This document shows positions 9,689 to 17,670 of a stretch of DNA of 64,000 bases, one piece after another. Source of the stretch: Bradyrhizobium sp. 138 (GTDB lineage: Bacteria > Pseudomonadota > Alphaproteobacteria > Rhizobiales > Xanthobacteraceae); assembly GCF_023074075.1 (NCBI RefSeq), contig NZ_JADPKT010000073.1:149607-213606 (forward strand). Direction: 5' to 3'. The notes under the pieces are model-generated. The model ran no database searches, was not told the origin of the DNA, and worked only from the letters and a program-made list of their open reading frames with translations. Numbering within the stretch: the stretch's first letter is position 1; every line of letters begins with the position of its first letter. Position numbers and translations under genes: made by a program.

Positions 9689-11206
9689 TCAGAAGAAGCC
9701 GAGCTTCTTCGGGCTGTAGCTGACCAGGAGGTTCTTGGTCTGCTGGTAGTGATCGAGCATCATCTTGTGGGTCTCGCGACCGACGCCCGACTGCTTGTAG
9801 CCGCCGAACGCCGCATGCGCGGGATAGGCATGGTAGCAGTTGGTCCAGACCCGGCCGGCCTGGATCTCGCGGCCGAAGCGGTAGCAGCGGTTGGCGTCGC
9901 GGCTCCAGACGCCGGCCCCGAGGCCATAGAGCGTGTCGTTGGCGATCTCGAGCGCTTCCTCGTCGGTCTTGAAGGTCGTGACCGAGACCACGGGACCGAA
10001 GATCTCCTCCTGGAAGATTCGCATCTTGTTGTGGCCCTCGAACACGGTCGGCTTGACGTAGAAGCCGCCTGAGAGATCGCCGGCGAGCTCGGCACGGCCG
10101 CCGCCGGCGAGCACCTTGGCGCCCTCCTGCTTGCCGATGTCGATGTAGGACAGGATTTTCGCCAGTTGCTCGCTAGATGCCTGCGCGCCGATCATGGTGG
10201 TGGCATCACGCGGGTCGCCCTGCTTGATCGCCGCGACGCGCTTGAGCGCCCGCTCCATGAAGCGGTCATAGATGTCGGCATGAACCAGCGCGCGGCTCGG
10301 ACAGGTGCAGACTTCACCCTGGTTCAGCGCGAACATGACGAAGCCTTCGATCGCCTTGTCGAAGAAATCATCGTCCTCGGCGGTGACGTCGTTGAAGAAG
10401 ATGTTGGGCGACTTGCCGCCCAGCTCCAGCGTGACGGGAATAAGGTTCTGGCTGGCATACTGCATGATCAGCCGGCCCGTCGTGGTCTCGCCGGTGAAGG
10501 CGATCTTGGCGATGCGCGGGCTGGAGGCCAGCGGCTTGCCGGCTTCCAGACCAAAGCCGTTGACGATGTTGAGGACGCCGGGCGGCAGGATGTCGGCGAT
10601 GATCTCGGCCCAGACCATGATCGAGGCCGGGGTCTGCTCGGCGGGCTTGAGCACGACGCAGTTGCCGGCGGCGAGCGCAGGCGCGAGCTTCCAGCAGGCC
10701 ATCAGCAGCGGGAAGTTCCAGGGAATGATCTGGCCGACCACGCCGAGCGGCTCGTGGAAATGATAGGCGATGGTGTCGTGGTCGATCTCGCCGATTGAGC
10801 CTTCCTGGGCGCGGACGACGCCTGCGAAATAACGGAAGTGATCGATGGCGAGCGGGATGTCGGCAGCGCGGGTCTCACGGATCGGCTTGCCGTTGTCCCA
10901 GGTCTCGGCGATGGCGAGACGCTCCAGATTGTCTTCCATGCGATCGGCGATCCGGTTCAGGATCGCAGCGCGCTCGGCGACGCTGGTGCGGCCCCAGGCG
11001 CCCTTGGCGGCATGCGCCGCATCGAGGGCTGCCTCGATGTCCTGCGCGTCGGACCGCGCGATCTTGCAGACGATCTGGCCGTTCACAGGCGAGGCGTTGT
11101 CGAAATATTTGCCTGACATCGGCGCGACGAATTTACCGCCGATGAAATTGTCGTAGCGCTCGGCGAAGGGAACCTTGGTGACGCTGAGGAATTCCACCTT
11201 GTTCAT
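9689..11206 (-). CDS. NAD-dependent aldehyde dehydrogenase (AcoD/ExaC-like)
   Basis: A 505-residue aldehyde dehydrogenase. It has the NAD-binding segment IPWNFPLLMACWKLAPALAAGN, the base Glu in LELGGKSPNIF, and the catalytic Cys in NQGEVCTCPSRA. The GEVCTCPSR signature and the C-terminal GYKQSGVGRETHKMMLDHYQQTKNLL place it with acetaldehyde dehydrogenases of the AcoD/ExaC/AldB type. GGGAG precedes the ATG. Directly upstream on the same strand is an AcoR-like activator, and a palindrome in between is a likely operator. Induction by an alcohol or aldehyde is a reasonable inference; the inducer is unknown. Confidence 0.93.
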   Translation of the reverse strand: MNKVEFLSVTKVPFAERYDNFIGGKFVAPMSGKYFDNASPVNGQIVCKIARSDAQDIEAALDAAHAAKGAWGRTSVAERAAILNRIADRMEDNLERLAIAETWDNGKPIRETRAADIPLAIDHFRYFAGVVRAQEGSIGEIDHDTIAYHFHEPLGVVGQIIPWNFPLLMACWKLAPALAAGNCVVLKPAEQTPASIMVWAEIIADILPPGVLNIVNGFGLEAGKPLASSPRIAKIAFTGETTTGRLIMQYASQNLIPVTLELGGKSPNIFFNDVTAEDDDFFDKAIEGFVMFALNQGEVCTCPSRALVHADIYDRFMERALKRVAAIKQGDPRDATTMIGAQASSEQLAKILSYIDIGKQEGAKVLAGGGRAELAGDLSGGFYVKPTVFEGHNKMRIFQEEIFGPVVSVTTFKTDEEALEIANDTLYGLGAGVWSRDANRCYRFGREIQAGRVWTNCYHAYPAHAAFGGYKQSGVGRETHKMMLDHYQQTKNLLVSYSPKKLGFF

Positions 11207-11287
11207 TGATCACTCCCGATGTTTGCTGTTTGCGCAATTCGTCGCGTGCTCGCGACTTGCGCGGACGATGATGCGGGAGGTGTTTTC

Positions 11288-11293
11288 TGTCAG
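11288..11293 (-). promoter_or_regulatory. Possible minus 35 element for the aldehyde dehydrogenase gene
   Basis: On the minus strand this reads CTGACA, five of six matches to TTGACA. It lies about 30 bases downstream of the TGTCGC palindrome, an arrangement fitting a sigma-70 promoter with an upstream activator. No good minus 10 is visible and no sigma-54 GG-N10-GC pair was found in this spacer. Confidence 0.3.
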
Positions 11294-11322
11294 CCCAGGC
11301 GAGAGCGATGGTGGAGCGGACC

Positions 11323-11340
11323 TGTCGCAGTTCTGCGACA
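11323..11340. promoter_or_regulatory. Perfect 8-bp inverted repeat, probable activator operator
   Basis: TGTCGCAG, TT, CTGCGACA is an exact palindrome lying 117-134 bases upstream of the aldehyde dehydrogenase start and downstream of the AcoR-like gene. Activators with a Fis-type helix-turn-helix bind such TGT-n-ACA palindromes, so binding by the neighbouring regulator is a sound inference. A shorter palindrome, GTCGCG-TGCT-CGCGAC at 11241-11256, lies nearer the gene. Confidence 0.6.
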
Positions 11341-11370
11341 CTGATGGGGCGAGGCCATCACCATCGTGTC

Positions 11371-11425
11371 CCGGACGCGCAGCAGCGCAACACGTCGCAA
11401 GAGCGACGCGCTGCGCTGCGTCCGG
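11371..11425. repeat. GC-rich hairpin after the AcoR-like gene
   Basis: CCGGACGCGCAGC... at 11371 pairs with ...GCGCTGCGTCCGG ending at 11424, with GTCGC / GCGAC pairing close to a 4-base loop. The imperfect stem is over 20 bp long. It starts 36 bases past the regulator stop on the minus strand and could end its transcript, or be a dispersed palindromic element; both fit. Confidence 0.55.
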
Positions 11426-11460
11426 TGCACGAGATCGGAGTTTGAGGAAAGCAGCCTGGC

Positions 11461-12420
11461 TCAGTGGTTCAGCTCGAACCGCTTCAGCTTCCTGTGCAGC
11501 GTGGCACGGCTGACGCCGAGGGCCTTGGCGGCCGCCGAGACGTTGCCGCCGGCGCGGAGCAGCGCCCGCTGCACGACGGCGCGTTGACCGCCGGCAAGAT
11601 GATCGCGCGCAGTATCGCCGCCGAGCAGATCGGCCGCCGGCACCGGCTGCAAGGCCCGGCCGGGGGCAATTCCGAGCGCCGCCCGGGCAGAGCGGGTCGC
11701 GCCGATCACGAGATCGTCCGCATCGACCGCGACGAGGCCTCCGCATTGGCCGTCCGCAGCTTGCACCAGCACGATGCGGGCATGGGCGAAGGCCCGGCGA
11801 AACAGATCGGCCTCGATGCGCTTGGCCGCCTCGCCTGCCGCAAGCGCGATCAGACCGGAAAACGCATCGGTCCGGTCGGCGCGGCAGGAGGACACGTCGA
11901 GCACGCCTGCGAGCGCCGCCTCATGGTCGTAGATCGGAACGGCGGTGCAGCTCAGAAGCGTGTTGCGAGTGAAGAAATGCTGGTCGCGATCGATCGTCAG
12001 CGGACGCTGCTCGACGAGGCAGGTGCCGATGCCGTTGGTGCCTTCGTGCTCCTCGCTCCAGAGCGCACCGGTCCACAGGCCCCAGGATTGAAACGTCGCA
12101 TCGTCCGCCGCCGTGCCGCGGCGATCGACTGGCACGCCTTCACCGTCGGCAAGCAGGACGCAGCAGCCCGCGGCGCCCACGGCCTGATAGAGGCGGTCCA
12201 TCGCGCCTTGCGCGGCGGCCAGAAGCGGCGCGATGCGCTCGCGCGCCTGGTGCAGCTCGGCCTCGGTCAGCCGCATCGGCGAGCTGTGGCCACCGGGATC
12301 GAGATGATGCAGTCTGGACGAACGGCGCCACGAGGCCACGAGCGCGGATCGTGCCGCCTGGCCTGACGCGATAGCGGCCTCGACACGGGCCGCGTGATGC
12401 CGGGGCATTGACCCATTCAT
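11461..12420 (-). CDS. AcoR-like transcriptional activator (GAF plus Fis-type HTH, no AAA+ domain)
   Basis: About 319 residues. The N-terminal part holds a GAF-type sensor with EEHEGTNGIGTCLVEQRPLTI, the signature of AcoR-family activators of acetoin and alcohol genes. The C terminus (GGNVSAAAKALGVSRATLHRKLKRF) is a Fis-type helix-turn-helix. The central sigma-54 AAA+ ATPase of true AcoR (GAFTGA, Walker motifs) is absent, so it cannot open sigma-54 promoters and should act on ordinary RNA polymerase. The start at 12420 follows a strong GGAGG; the GTG three bases earlier is less likely. It sits just upstream of the aldehyde dehydrogenase it probably controls. Confidence 0.85.
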   Translation of the reverse strand: MNGSMPRHHAARVEAAIASGQAARSALVASWRRSSRLHHLDPGGHSSPMRLTEAELHQARERIAPLLAAAQGAMDRLYQAVGAAGCCVLLADGEGVPVDRRGTAADDATFQSWGLWTGALWSEEHEGTNGIGTCLVEQRPLTIDRDQHFFTRNTLLSCTAVPIYDHEAALAGVLDVSSCRADRTDAFSGLIALAAGEAAKRIEADLFRRAFAHARIVLVQAADGQCGGLVAVDADDLVIGATRSARAALGIAPGRALQPVPAADLLGGDTARDHLAGGQRAVVQRALLRAGGNVSAAAKALGVSRATLHRKLKRFELNH

Positions 12421-12637
12421 CACTGTTTCCTCCGGATGACAGACTAGAACGTGCCGGCGCCACCCGTTTGATCTGCGTCAACTCTAGCGAGCGCCACAGA
12501 AGCCATGAACCGGCTGCGGCGCTGCCGTCAAGGCGCGCGCCCGGTCCCGGACTTACGACCTTCGCAGGAGGGAAAAAGCACGGTGGTCGGATTTCGGCAG
12601 CGGCTTTCGGGGCCGGTTTCGAAGCTTGCAGAAAACG

Positions 12638-12955
12638 CTACTTCGCCGGGATCATCCGAACGAGATCGCGCGGATTGACGTAGTCAAGCTGGAACCGCGC
12701 CCGCTCGTCCAGCATGTCGGGGTCGATCCTCTCCGACCGCAGCAGCGACACCCGCTGCTCGCTCCTGGTGCGCTCGCGCTTGAGCTGGGCCAGTTCGCTG
12801 GTCAGGGCGATGATTTCCTGGTCGAGTTCCTGGCGGGCGTTGAGGCCATATTTGCCAGTATAGGCGTTGACGCCGAAATAGCCGACGATGGCCGCCGCCA
12901 TCGCGTAGAGGGCAAGGCCGGTCAGGATCGATTTCAGGCGCGCGCGGGAGACCAT
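12638..12955 (-). CDS. ftsB: FtsB/DivIC-type septum formation initiator
   Basis: About 105 residues. One transmembrane helix (ILTGLALYAMAAAIVGYFGV) is followed by a coiled coil (ELDQEIIALTSELAQLKRERTRSEQRVSLL) and a conserved C-terminal RIDPDMLDERARFQLDYV, the layout of FtsB/DivIC in the division complex with FtsL and FtsQ. I start at the ATG at 12955 because family proteins begin with a short basic segment before the helix; an in-frame GTG at 13003 is also open. FtsB is commonly found between eno and pdhA in alphaproteobacteria, as here, but with extra genes on both sides. Confidence 0.85.
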   Translation of the reverse strand: MVSRARLKSILTGLALYAMAAAIVGYFGVNAYTGKYGLNARQELDQEIIALTSELAQLKRERTRSEQRVSLLRSERIDPDMLDERARFQLDYVNPRDLVRMIPAK

Positions 12956-13010
12956 CCTGGGAAGATGGGACAGGTTGGTTAAGGGAGTGCTAACCAACCG
13001 CACAACCCGT

Positions 13011-13173
13011 CGTCATGCCCGGGTTTGTCCCGCCTGCGCGGCCGAAGCCGCTTCGGCGCGGCGAAGGCCCGGGCATCCACGTTCTTCGGTGCCGTGGGTA
13101 CAGACGTGGATGGCCGGGACATAGGCGAGCAGAAGCGACGCCGTCCTGCGGACGGCTATGCCCGGCCATGACG
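13011..13173. repeat. Dispersed repeat of about 160 bp with inverted ends
   Basis: The element begins CGTCATGCCCGGG at 13011 and ends TGCCCGGCCATGACG at 13173; the ends are inverted copies. Inside lie further pairs, such as CGAAGCCGCTTCG near 13060. It fills the space between ftsB and the FMN reductase gene and holds no reading frame of note. It looks like a Bradyrhizobium-type mobile palindromic repeat, a judgement from memory. Confidence 0.7.
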
Positions 13174-13187
13174 GAGAGAGTGAGTGC

Positions 13188-13739
13188 TCAGCCCTGGTGC
13201 TTGGCTACGTGCGCGGCGAAGGCGTCGATGTATTGCTGCAGCACCGTCTTCAGGGAGTCCTTGGTCAGGTTGCCGTCCGCGTCAAACGCATCGCCGACGG
13301 CGTTGAGATAGATTTCAGGCTGCTGGAGCAGCGAACCGGAAATGCCCGGCAGGATGTTCTGCAGATGCTTGGCTGCGCTGACGCCGCCGAGCGGGCCCGG
13401 CGAGTTCGAGATGATGCCGACCGGCTTGCCGAGCAGTGAGCTCTTGCCATAGGGGCGCGAGGCCACATCGATGGCGTTCTTGAGAACGCCCGGGATCGAG
13501 CGGTTGTATTCGGGGGTGACGAACAGGACGCCGTTCGATTTCTGAAGCTTGTCGCGGAAGGCCAGCCAGTCCGCGGGCGGCGCGCCTTCGAGGTCCTGGT
13601 TGAAGAACGAGAGCCCCGCAGGCGTGATCACCTCGAGCTTGAGCGAGCTTGGCGCAAGCTTGGCGAGCGCATTGGCGATCTTGAGCGAGAAGCCGTCCTT
13701 GCGCAGGCTGCCGGCGATCGTGACGATGTTGTAGGCCAT
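13188..13739 (-). CDS. NADPH-dependent FMN reductase (ChrR/YieF-like)
   Basis: A flavodoxin-fold reductase of 183 residues. The FMN phosphate loop is GSLRKDGFSLKIANAL and the second motif PEYNRSIPGVLKNAIDVAS is characteristic of NADPH:FMN and chromate/quinone reductases. The start at 13739 (MAYNIVTIAGSLR) has AAGGA upstream; the longer in-frame start adds only non-conserved residues. It probably reduces quinones or FMN in the cytosol. The natural electron acceptor cannot be told from sequence. Confidence 0.9.
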   Translation of the reverse strand: MAYNIVTIAGSLRKDGFSLKIANALAKLAPSSLKLEVITPAGLSFFNQDLEGAPPADWLAFRDKLQKSNGVLFVTPEYNRSIPGVLKNAIDVASRPYGKSSLLGKPVGIISNSPGPLGGVSAAKHLQNILPGISGSLLQQPEIYLNAVGDAFDADGNLTKDSLKTVLQQYIDAFAAHVAKHQG

Positions 13740-13860
13740 GGGTTGTCCTTGAAACCTTGAGGGAAGTGCCGGCGGCACTTAAGCGGTCCCGGCCAATGGA
13801 TGCAAGTGCATGAATTGGGCTGATTTGGAAACCCTGTGTTTCGCGAAAGCAGACGGTTGC

Positions 13861-13896
13861 CCCAAAACAATCGGGCCGCCAACGGGCGGCCCGATC
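13861..13896 (-). terminator. Intrinsic terminator of the MBL-fold hydrolase gene
   Basis: TCGGGCCGCC (13871-13880), AACG, GGCGGCCCGA (13885-13894) form a perfect 10-bp stem. On the minus strand it is followed by TTGTTTTGGGG. It lies about 27 bases after the stop of the hydrolase gene. Confidence 0.8.
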
Positions 13897-13920
13897 TTTC
13901 GCACCAATCCGTCGTCCAGA

Positions 13921-14919
13921 TCAGATCGTCGGATTCCACGCCGACGGGATCAGGCGATATTTCGCACCGTCCTTCACGACATGACCGACCGACGGGAACG
14001 TGAAGTGGAAGCCGACCACCGTCGCCTTCTCCGCCGCCGCCATGTCGTAGAACTTGTGGCGCGTCGCCTGCGCTATCGCGGCGTCCATGTCGAAAATCAC
14101 GTGCCAGTCGGGATTGCGCAGGAAGAATTCCGGGATGTTGGTGACGTCGGACTGGATCAGCACCTTGGCATCGCCTGAGGCGACCGCGAACGAGGTGTGG
14201 CCGGGCGTGTGGCCCGGGGTTGCGATCGAGGTGATGCCCGGCGCGACCTCCTTGCCCCATTCGTACTTGGTGACCTTGGACTCGAGGCCAGCAAAGATCT
14301 TCTTCACGTTGGCGAAATTGTTCTTCAGCCCCTGATTGGACTCGGCCTTGGCTGCGTTCTCCTCACTGGTCCAGAACTCCCACTCCTTGCCGGGCACCAT
14401 GATCTCCGCATTCGGAAAGGCCAACGCGCCGTCGGCCAGGCGAACGCCGTTGATGTGGTCGCCATGCATATGCGACAGCAGCACAACGTCGACGTTCTTG
14501 GGGTCGACGCCGGCAGCCTGGAGGTTCTGCAATGTGCGGCCGACAGCGCCTTTGCTCGCCTCGAGATTGGCGATGCCGTTGCCGGTGTCGATCAGCACCA
14601 GCTTCGAGCCGGTATTGATGAGCTGCGGGTTGAACGGAATCGTGACCATGCCCTTCGGCATGTAGGCCGCCTCACCCGCCGCCAGCGCCTCGTCCTTCGG
14701 GATGTTGGCGACGAACTTGTCCGGCATCGGGAAGGTGCGCGCACCATCGTTGATCGAGGTGCACTCGAAAGCGCCGACCTTGTAGCGATAGAAGCCCGGC
14801 GCCTGCGTCCCCGTCTGCGGCACTGCAGCCTTGGCGGTGGTCGGTCCAAGCCCGGTTGCGGCCGCCGCACCGAGAGCGGCTGCGCCTGCGAGCAGATGAC
14901 GACGATTGAGATCGGTCAT
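13921..14919 (-). CDS. Exported MBL-fold metallohydrolase
   Basis: 332 residues. The N terminus (MTDLNRRHLLAGAAALGAAAATG) is a twin-arginine-type signal. The metallo-beta-lactamase metal motif is HMHGDHING, with the further ligand in TPGHTPGHT and a late His in VVGFHFTFP. The layout resembles the methyl-parathion-hydrolase / quorum-lactonase group of periplasmic MBL proteins. Natural substrate is unknown. The ATG at 14919 was chosen because it begins the signal and has AAGGGGA upstream. An intrinsic terminator follows the stop. Confidence 0.88.
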   Translation of the reverse strand: MTDLNRRHLLAGAAALGAAAATGLGPTTAKAAVPQTGTQAPGFYRYKVGAFECTSINDGARTFPMPDKFVANIPKDEALAAGEAAYMPKGMVTIPFNPQLINTGSKLVLIDTGNGIANLEASKGAVGRTLQNLQAAGVDPKNVDVVLLSHMHGDHINGVRLADGALAFPNAEIMVPGKEWEFWTSEENAAKAESNQGLKNNFANVKKIFAGLESKVTKYEWGKEVAPGITSIATPGHTPGHTSFAVASGDAKVLIQSDVTNIPEFFLRNPDWHVIFDMDAAIAQATRHKFYDMAAAEKATVVGFHFTFPSVGHVVKDGAKYRLIPSAWNPTI

Positions 14920-15035
14920 GGAGAGGTCCCCTTCTGAGCCCTTGCGGTTTTCCGCATTCAATGGCGGCGGAATAATCTCCCGCCGCGCTCAGAAGGCAAG
15001 ACCTTCCTGCGGTGACCTGCCGTCGCAGATCACGA

Positions 15036-16169
15036 TTATTTATTTGGGTTGATGAGGAATTTTTCGCCGGTAGCGCGTTTGGCGTACACCGCGATGTTGG
15101 CGGGATCGAGCACCTCGGTCAGCGACACCACCTTGGTGTAGTGGCTGGCGAAGGTGGTCTTGAGCTCCGACGCGACGCGCTGGCGCAGGCGACCGATCTC
15201 GGCCGGACCGATGTTCTGGAGGAACGGCGTCAGCAGCCAGCCGCCGACGCCCCAGGTCAGGCCGAACGACCGGCTCAATTCGGTCGGACGGTTGTCCAGG
15301 CTGCCGTAGATATAGACCTGCTTGTACACGTTGGAGCCGTAACGGCTGTATTCCTTGGCGGTCTTGTTGGCCGCAACTTCCATGGCGGTCAGGATCTGGC
15401 TCGCCAGCTTGCCGCCGCCGATGGCATCGAAGGCGATGGTGGCGCCGGTCTCGACCAGCGCATTGGTGAGATCGTCGGTGAAATCAGGTGCGCTGGAATC
15501 CACGACGTGCTTGGCGCCTATCTTGTGCAGGATATCGGCCTGCTCCTTGCTCCTGACGATGTTGACGAGGCCGATACCGTCCTTGATGCAGATCTTGTTG
15601 AGCATCTGGCCGAGATTGGACGCAGCCGCAGTGTGCACGAGCGCCTTGTGGTTCTCCCGCCGCATCGTCTCGGTCATGCCGAGCGCGGTCAGCGGATTCA
15701 CGAACCAGGACGCACCGTCCGCAGCCGTGGTGCCCGCCGGCAGCTCCATGACGTCGCGGACCTTCAGCACGCGGTACTGCGTGTACATCGCGCCGCCGAT
15801 CATCGACACCGTCTTGCCCATCAGGGCTTTCGCAGCGTCCGACGATCCGGCCCCGACCACCGTGCCGGCGCCCTCGTTGCCGACTGGCAGCGACTGATCG
15901 AGCCGGGCTCCCATCATCCGCATCGCAGCCTCAGGCATGGTCGCGGTGATGACCGGCCTCTCCTTGGTGCCGGAGGCCTTGGCGGCCGACATGTCGGCCG
16001 GCCCGATCAGGAGGCCGAGGTCGGACGGGTTGATCGGGGTCGCCTCGACGCGCACCACGACCTCGTCGTCGGCCGGCTCCGGCGTCGGGACATCCACGAG
16101 GGACAATTCCAGCTCGCCGCTCTTCTTCAGTAGCGAACGCAGTTGCAGTCCGGTCTTGCCGTCGCTCAT
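15036..16169 (-). CDS. MDR-family zinc-free alcohol dehydrogenase / quinone oxidoreductase-like protein
   Basis: A 377-residue medium-chain dehydrogenase. It has an N-terminal GroES-like part (VVVRVEATPINPSDLG, PVGNEGAGTVVGAG) and a Rossmann part (HTAAASNLGQMLNKICI, FDAIGGG). Ligands of the structural zinc are not seen, and NPSDLG is typical of quinone-oxidoreductase and enoyl-reductase branches that use NADPH. It stands alone between enolase and the MBL hydrolase on the same strand, 41 bases from eno, so read-through from eno is possible. Substrate is unknown. Confidence 0.85.
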   Translation of the reverse strand: MSDGKTGLQLRSLLKKSGELELSLVDVPTPEPADDEVVVRVEATPINPSDLGLLIGPADMSAAKASGTKERPVITATMPEAAMRMMGARLDQSLPVGNEGAGTVVGAGSSDAAKALMGKTVSMIGGAMYTQYRVLKVRDVMELPAGTTAADGASWFVNPLTALGMTETMRRENHKALVHTAAASNLGQMLNKICIKDGIGLVNIVRSKEQADILHKIGAKHVVDSSAPDFTDDLTNALVETGATIAFDAIGGGKLASQILTAMEVAANKTAKEYSRYGSNVYKQVYIYGSLDNRPTELSRSFGLTWGVGGWLLTPFLQNIGPAEIGRLRQRVASELKTTFASHYTKVVSLTEVLDPANIAVYAKRATGEKFLINPNK

Positions 16170-16210
16170 GTCGATCCTCCCCTGTCTTTTTCGCTATCCG
16201 AAGCGCTGGT

Positions 16211-17494
16211 TTATGCCAGCGCCTTCAGTGCCGCCTTGCCGCCGTACAGCGCCTGCTTGCCGAGCTGCTGCTCGATGCGCAGGAGCTGGTTGTATTTGGC
16301 GGTGCGGTCGGACCGCGCAAGGGAGCCGGTCTTGATCTGACCGCAATTGGTGGCAACCGCGAGGTCGGCGATGGTGGAATCCTCGGTCTCGCCCGAGCGG
16401 TGCGACATCACCGAGGTGTAGCCGGCCTTGTGCGCCATCTCGACGGCGGCGAGCGTCTCGGTCAGCGTGCCGATCTGGTTGACCTTGATCAGGATCGAGT
16501 TGGCGCGGCCGGCCTTGATGCCGTCGGCGAGGCGCTTGACGTTGGTGACGAAGAGGTCGTCGCCGACAAGCTGGCACTTCTTGCCGACGAGGTCGGTGAG
16601 CTCCTTCCAGCCGTCCATGTCGTCTTCCGACATGCCGTCCTCGATGGTGACGATCGGATAGCGCGAGACGAGGTCGGCAAGGTATTTGGCCTGCTCGGAG
16701 ATCGAGCGAGACTTGCCCTCGCCTTCATAGACGTATTTGCCGTCCTTGAAGAATTCGGTCGAGGCGCAGTCGAGGCCGAGCACAATGTCGCTTCCCGCCT
16801 TGAAGCCGGCCTTGCCGATCGCGTTCATGACGAAGTCGAGCGCGGCGTCGGCCGACGGCAGGTTCGGGGCGAAGCCGCCCTCGTCGCCGACATTGGTGTT
16901 GTGGCCGGCCTTCTTCAGCTCGGACTTCAGCGTGTGGAAGACTTCCGCACCAAAGCGCAGCCCCTCGGCAAAGGACGAGGCGCCGACGGGGAGGATCATG
17001 AATTCCTGGAAGTCGATCGGGTTGTCGGCATGCACGCCGCCATTGATGATGTTCATCATCGGCACCGGCAGGAGCCGCGCCGAGGTGCCGCCGACGTAAC
17101 GGTAGAGCGGCATGTCGAGCGAGTTCGCGGCTGCCTTGGCGCAGGCGAGCGAGACGCCGAGGATGGCGTTGGCCCCTAACCGGCTCTTGTTCGCCGTGCC
17201 GTCGAGGTCGATCATGATCTGGTCGATCTGAGCCTGCTGCTCGACATCGAGGCCGCTGAGGGCTTCGAAGATCTCGCCGTTGACGGCGCCGACGGCCTTG
17301 GTGACGCCCTTGCCGAGATAACGGGCCTTGTCGCCGTCGCGCAGTTCCACCGCCTCGTGGGCGCCCGTAGACGCGCCGGAGGGCACGGCAGCGCGACCGA
17401 GCGCGCCATCCTCCAGCACGACATCGACCTCGACGGTGGGATTGCCCCGGCTATCGAGGATTTCGCGGCCGATGATGTCAATGATCGCGGTCAT
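16211..17494 (-). CDS. eno: Enolase
   Basis: Catalyses the 2-phosphoglycerate to phosphoenolpyruvate step of glycolysis. The 427-residue protein shows IIGREILDSRGNPTVEV at the start, GASTGAHEAVELRD, the magnesium-binding EDGMSEDD and DDLFVTN, and the signature SHRSGETEDSTIADLAVA. Length is standard. The ATG at 17494 (MTAIIDIIG) is preceded by GGAAG; an ATG three codons earlier is less likely. A divergent gene starts at 17671, so the 176-base spacer should carry both promoters. Confidence 0.98.
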   Translation of the reverse strand: MTAIIDIIGREILDSRGNPTVEVDVVLEDGALGRAAVPSGASTGAHEAVELRDGDKARYLGKGVTKAVGAVNGEIFEALSGLDVEQQAQIDQIMIDLDGTANKSRLGANAILGVSLACAKAAANSLDMPLYRYVGGTSARLLPVPMMNIINGGVHADNPIDFQEFMILPVGASSFAEGLRFGAEVFHTLKSELKKAGHNTNVGDEGGFAPNLPSADAALDFVMNAIGKAGFKAGSDIVLGLDCASTEFFKDGKYVYEGEGKSRSISEQAKYLADLVSRYPIVTIEDGMSEDDMDGWKELTDLVGKKCQLVGDDLFVTNVKRLADGIKAGRANSILIKVNQIGTLTETLAAVEMAHKAGYTSVMSHRSGETEDSTIADLAVATNCGQIKTGSLARSDRTAKYNQLLRIEQQLGKQALYGGKAALKALA

Positions 17495-17670
17495 GATGTG
17501 CACTTCCGTTCGTTAGGTTTGATCGGTTCGCCGCGGGTCTTACACGGGCCGCAAGCAAATGTGAACGCTTGGACGGCGTGCTTCGACTGACGCGTGAAGC
17601 GGCCGGAGCTAAGCTTGAAATCGACTGATCTGCGCGTCCAACCTCAATCTGAACCAGCCGGGGTAACGCC

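Noticed and set aside
11207..11460. Sigma-54 promoter before the aldehyde dehydrogenase
   Set aside because: No GG-N10-GC pair with the right spacing was found, and the adjacent activator lacks the ATPase that sigma-54 needs.
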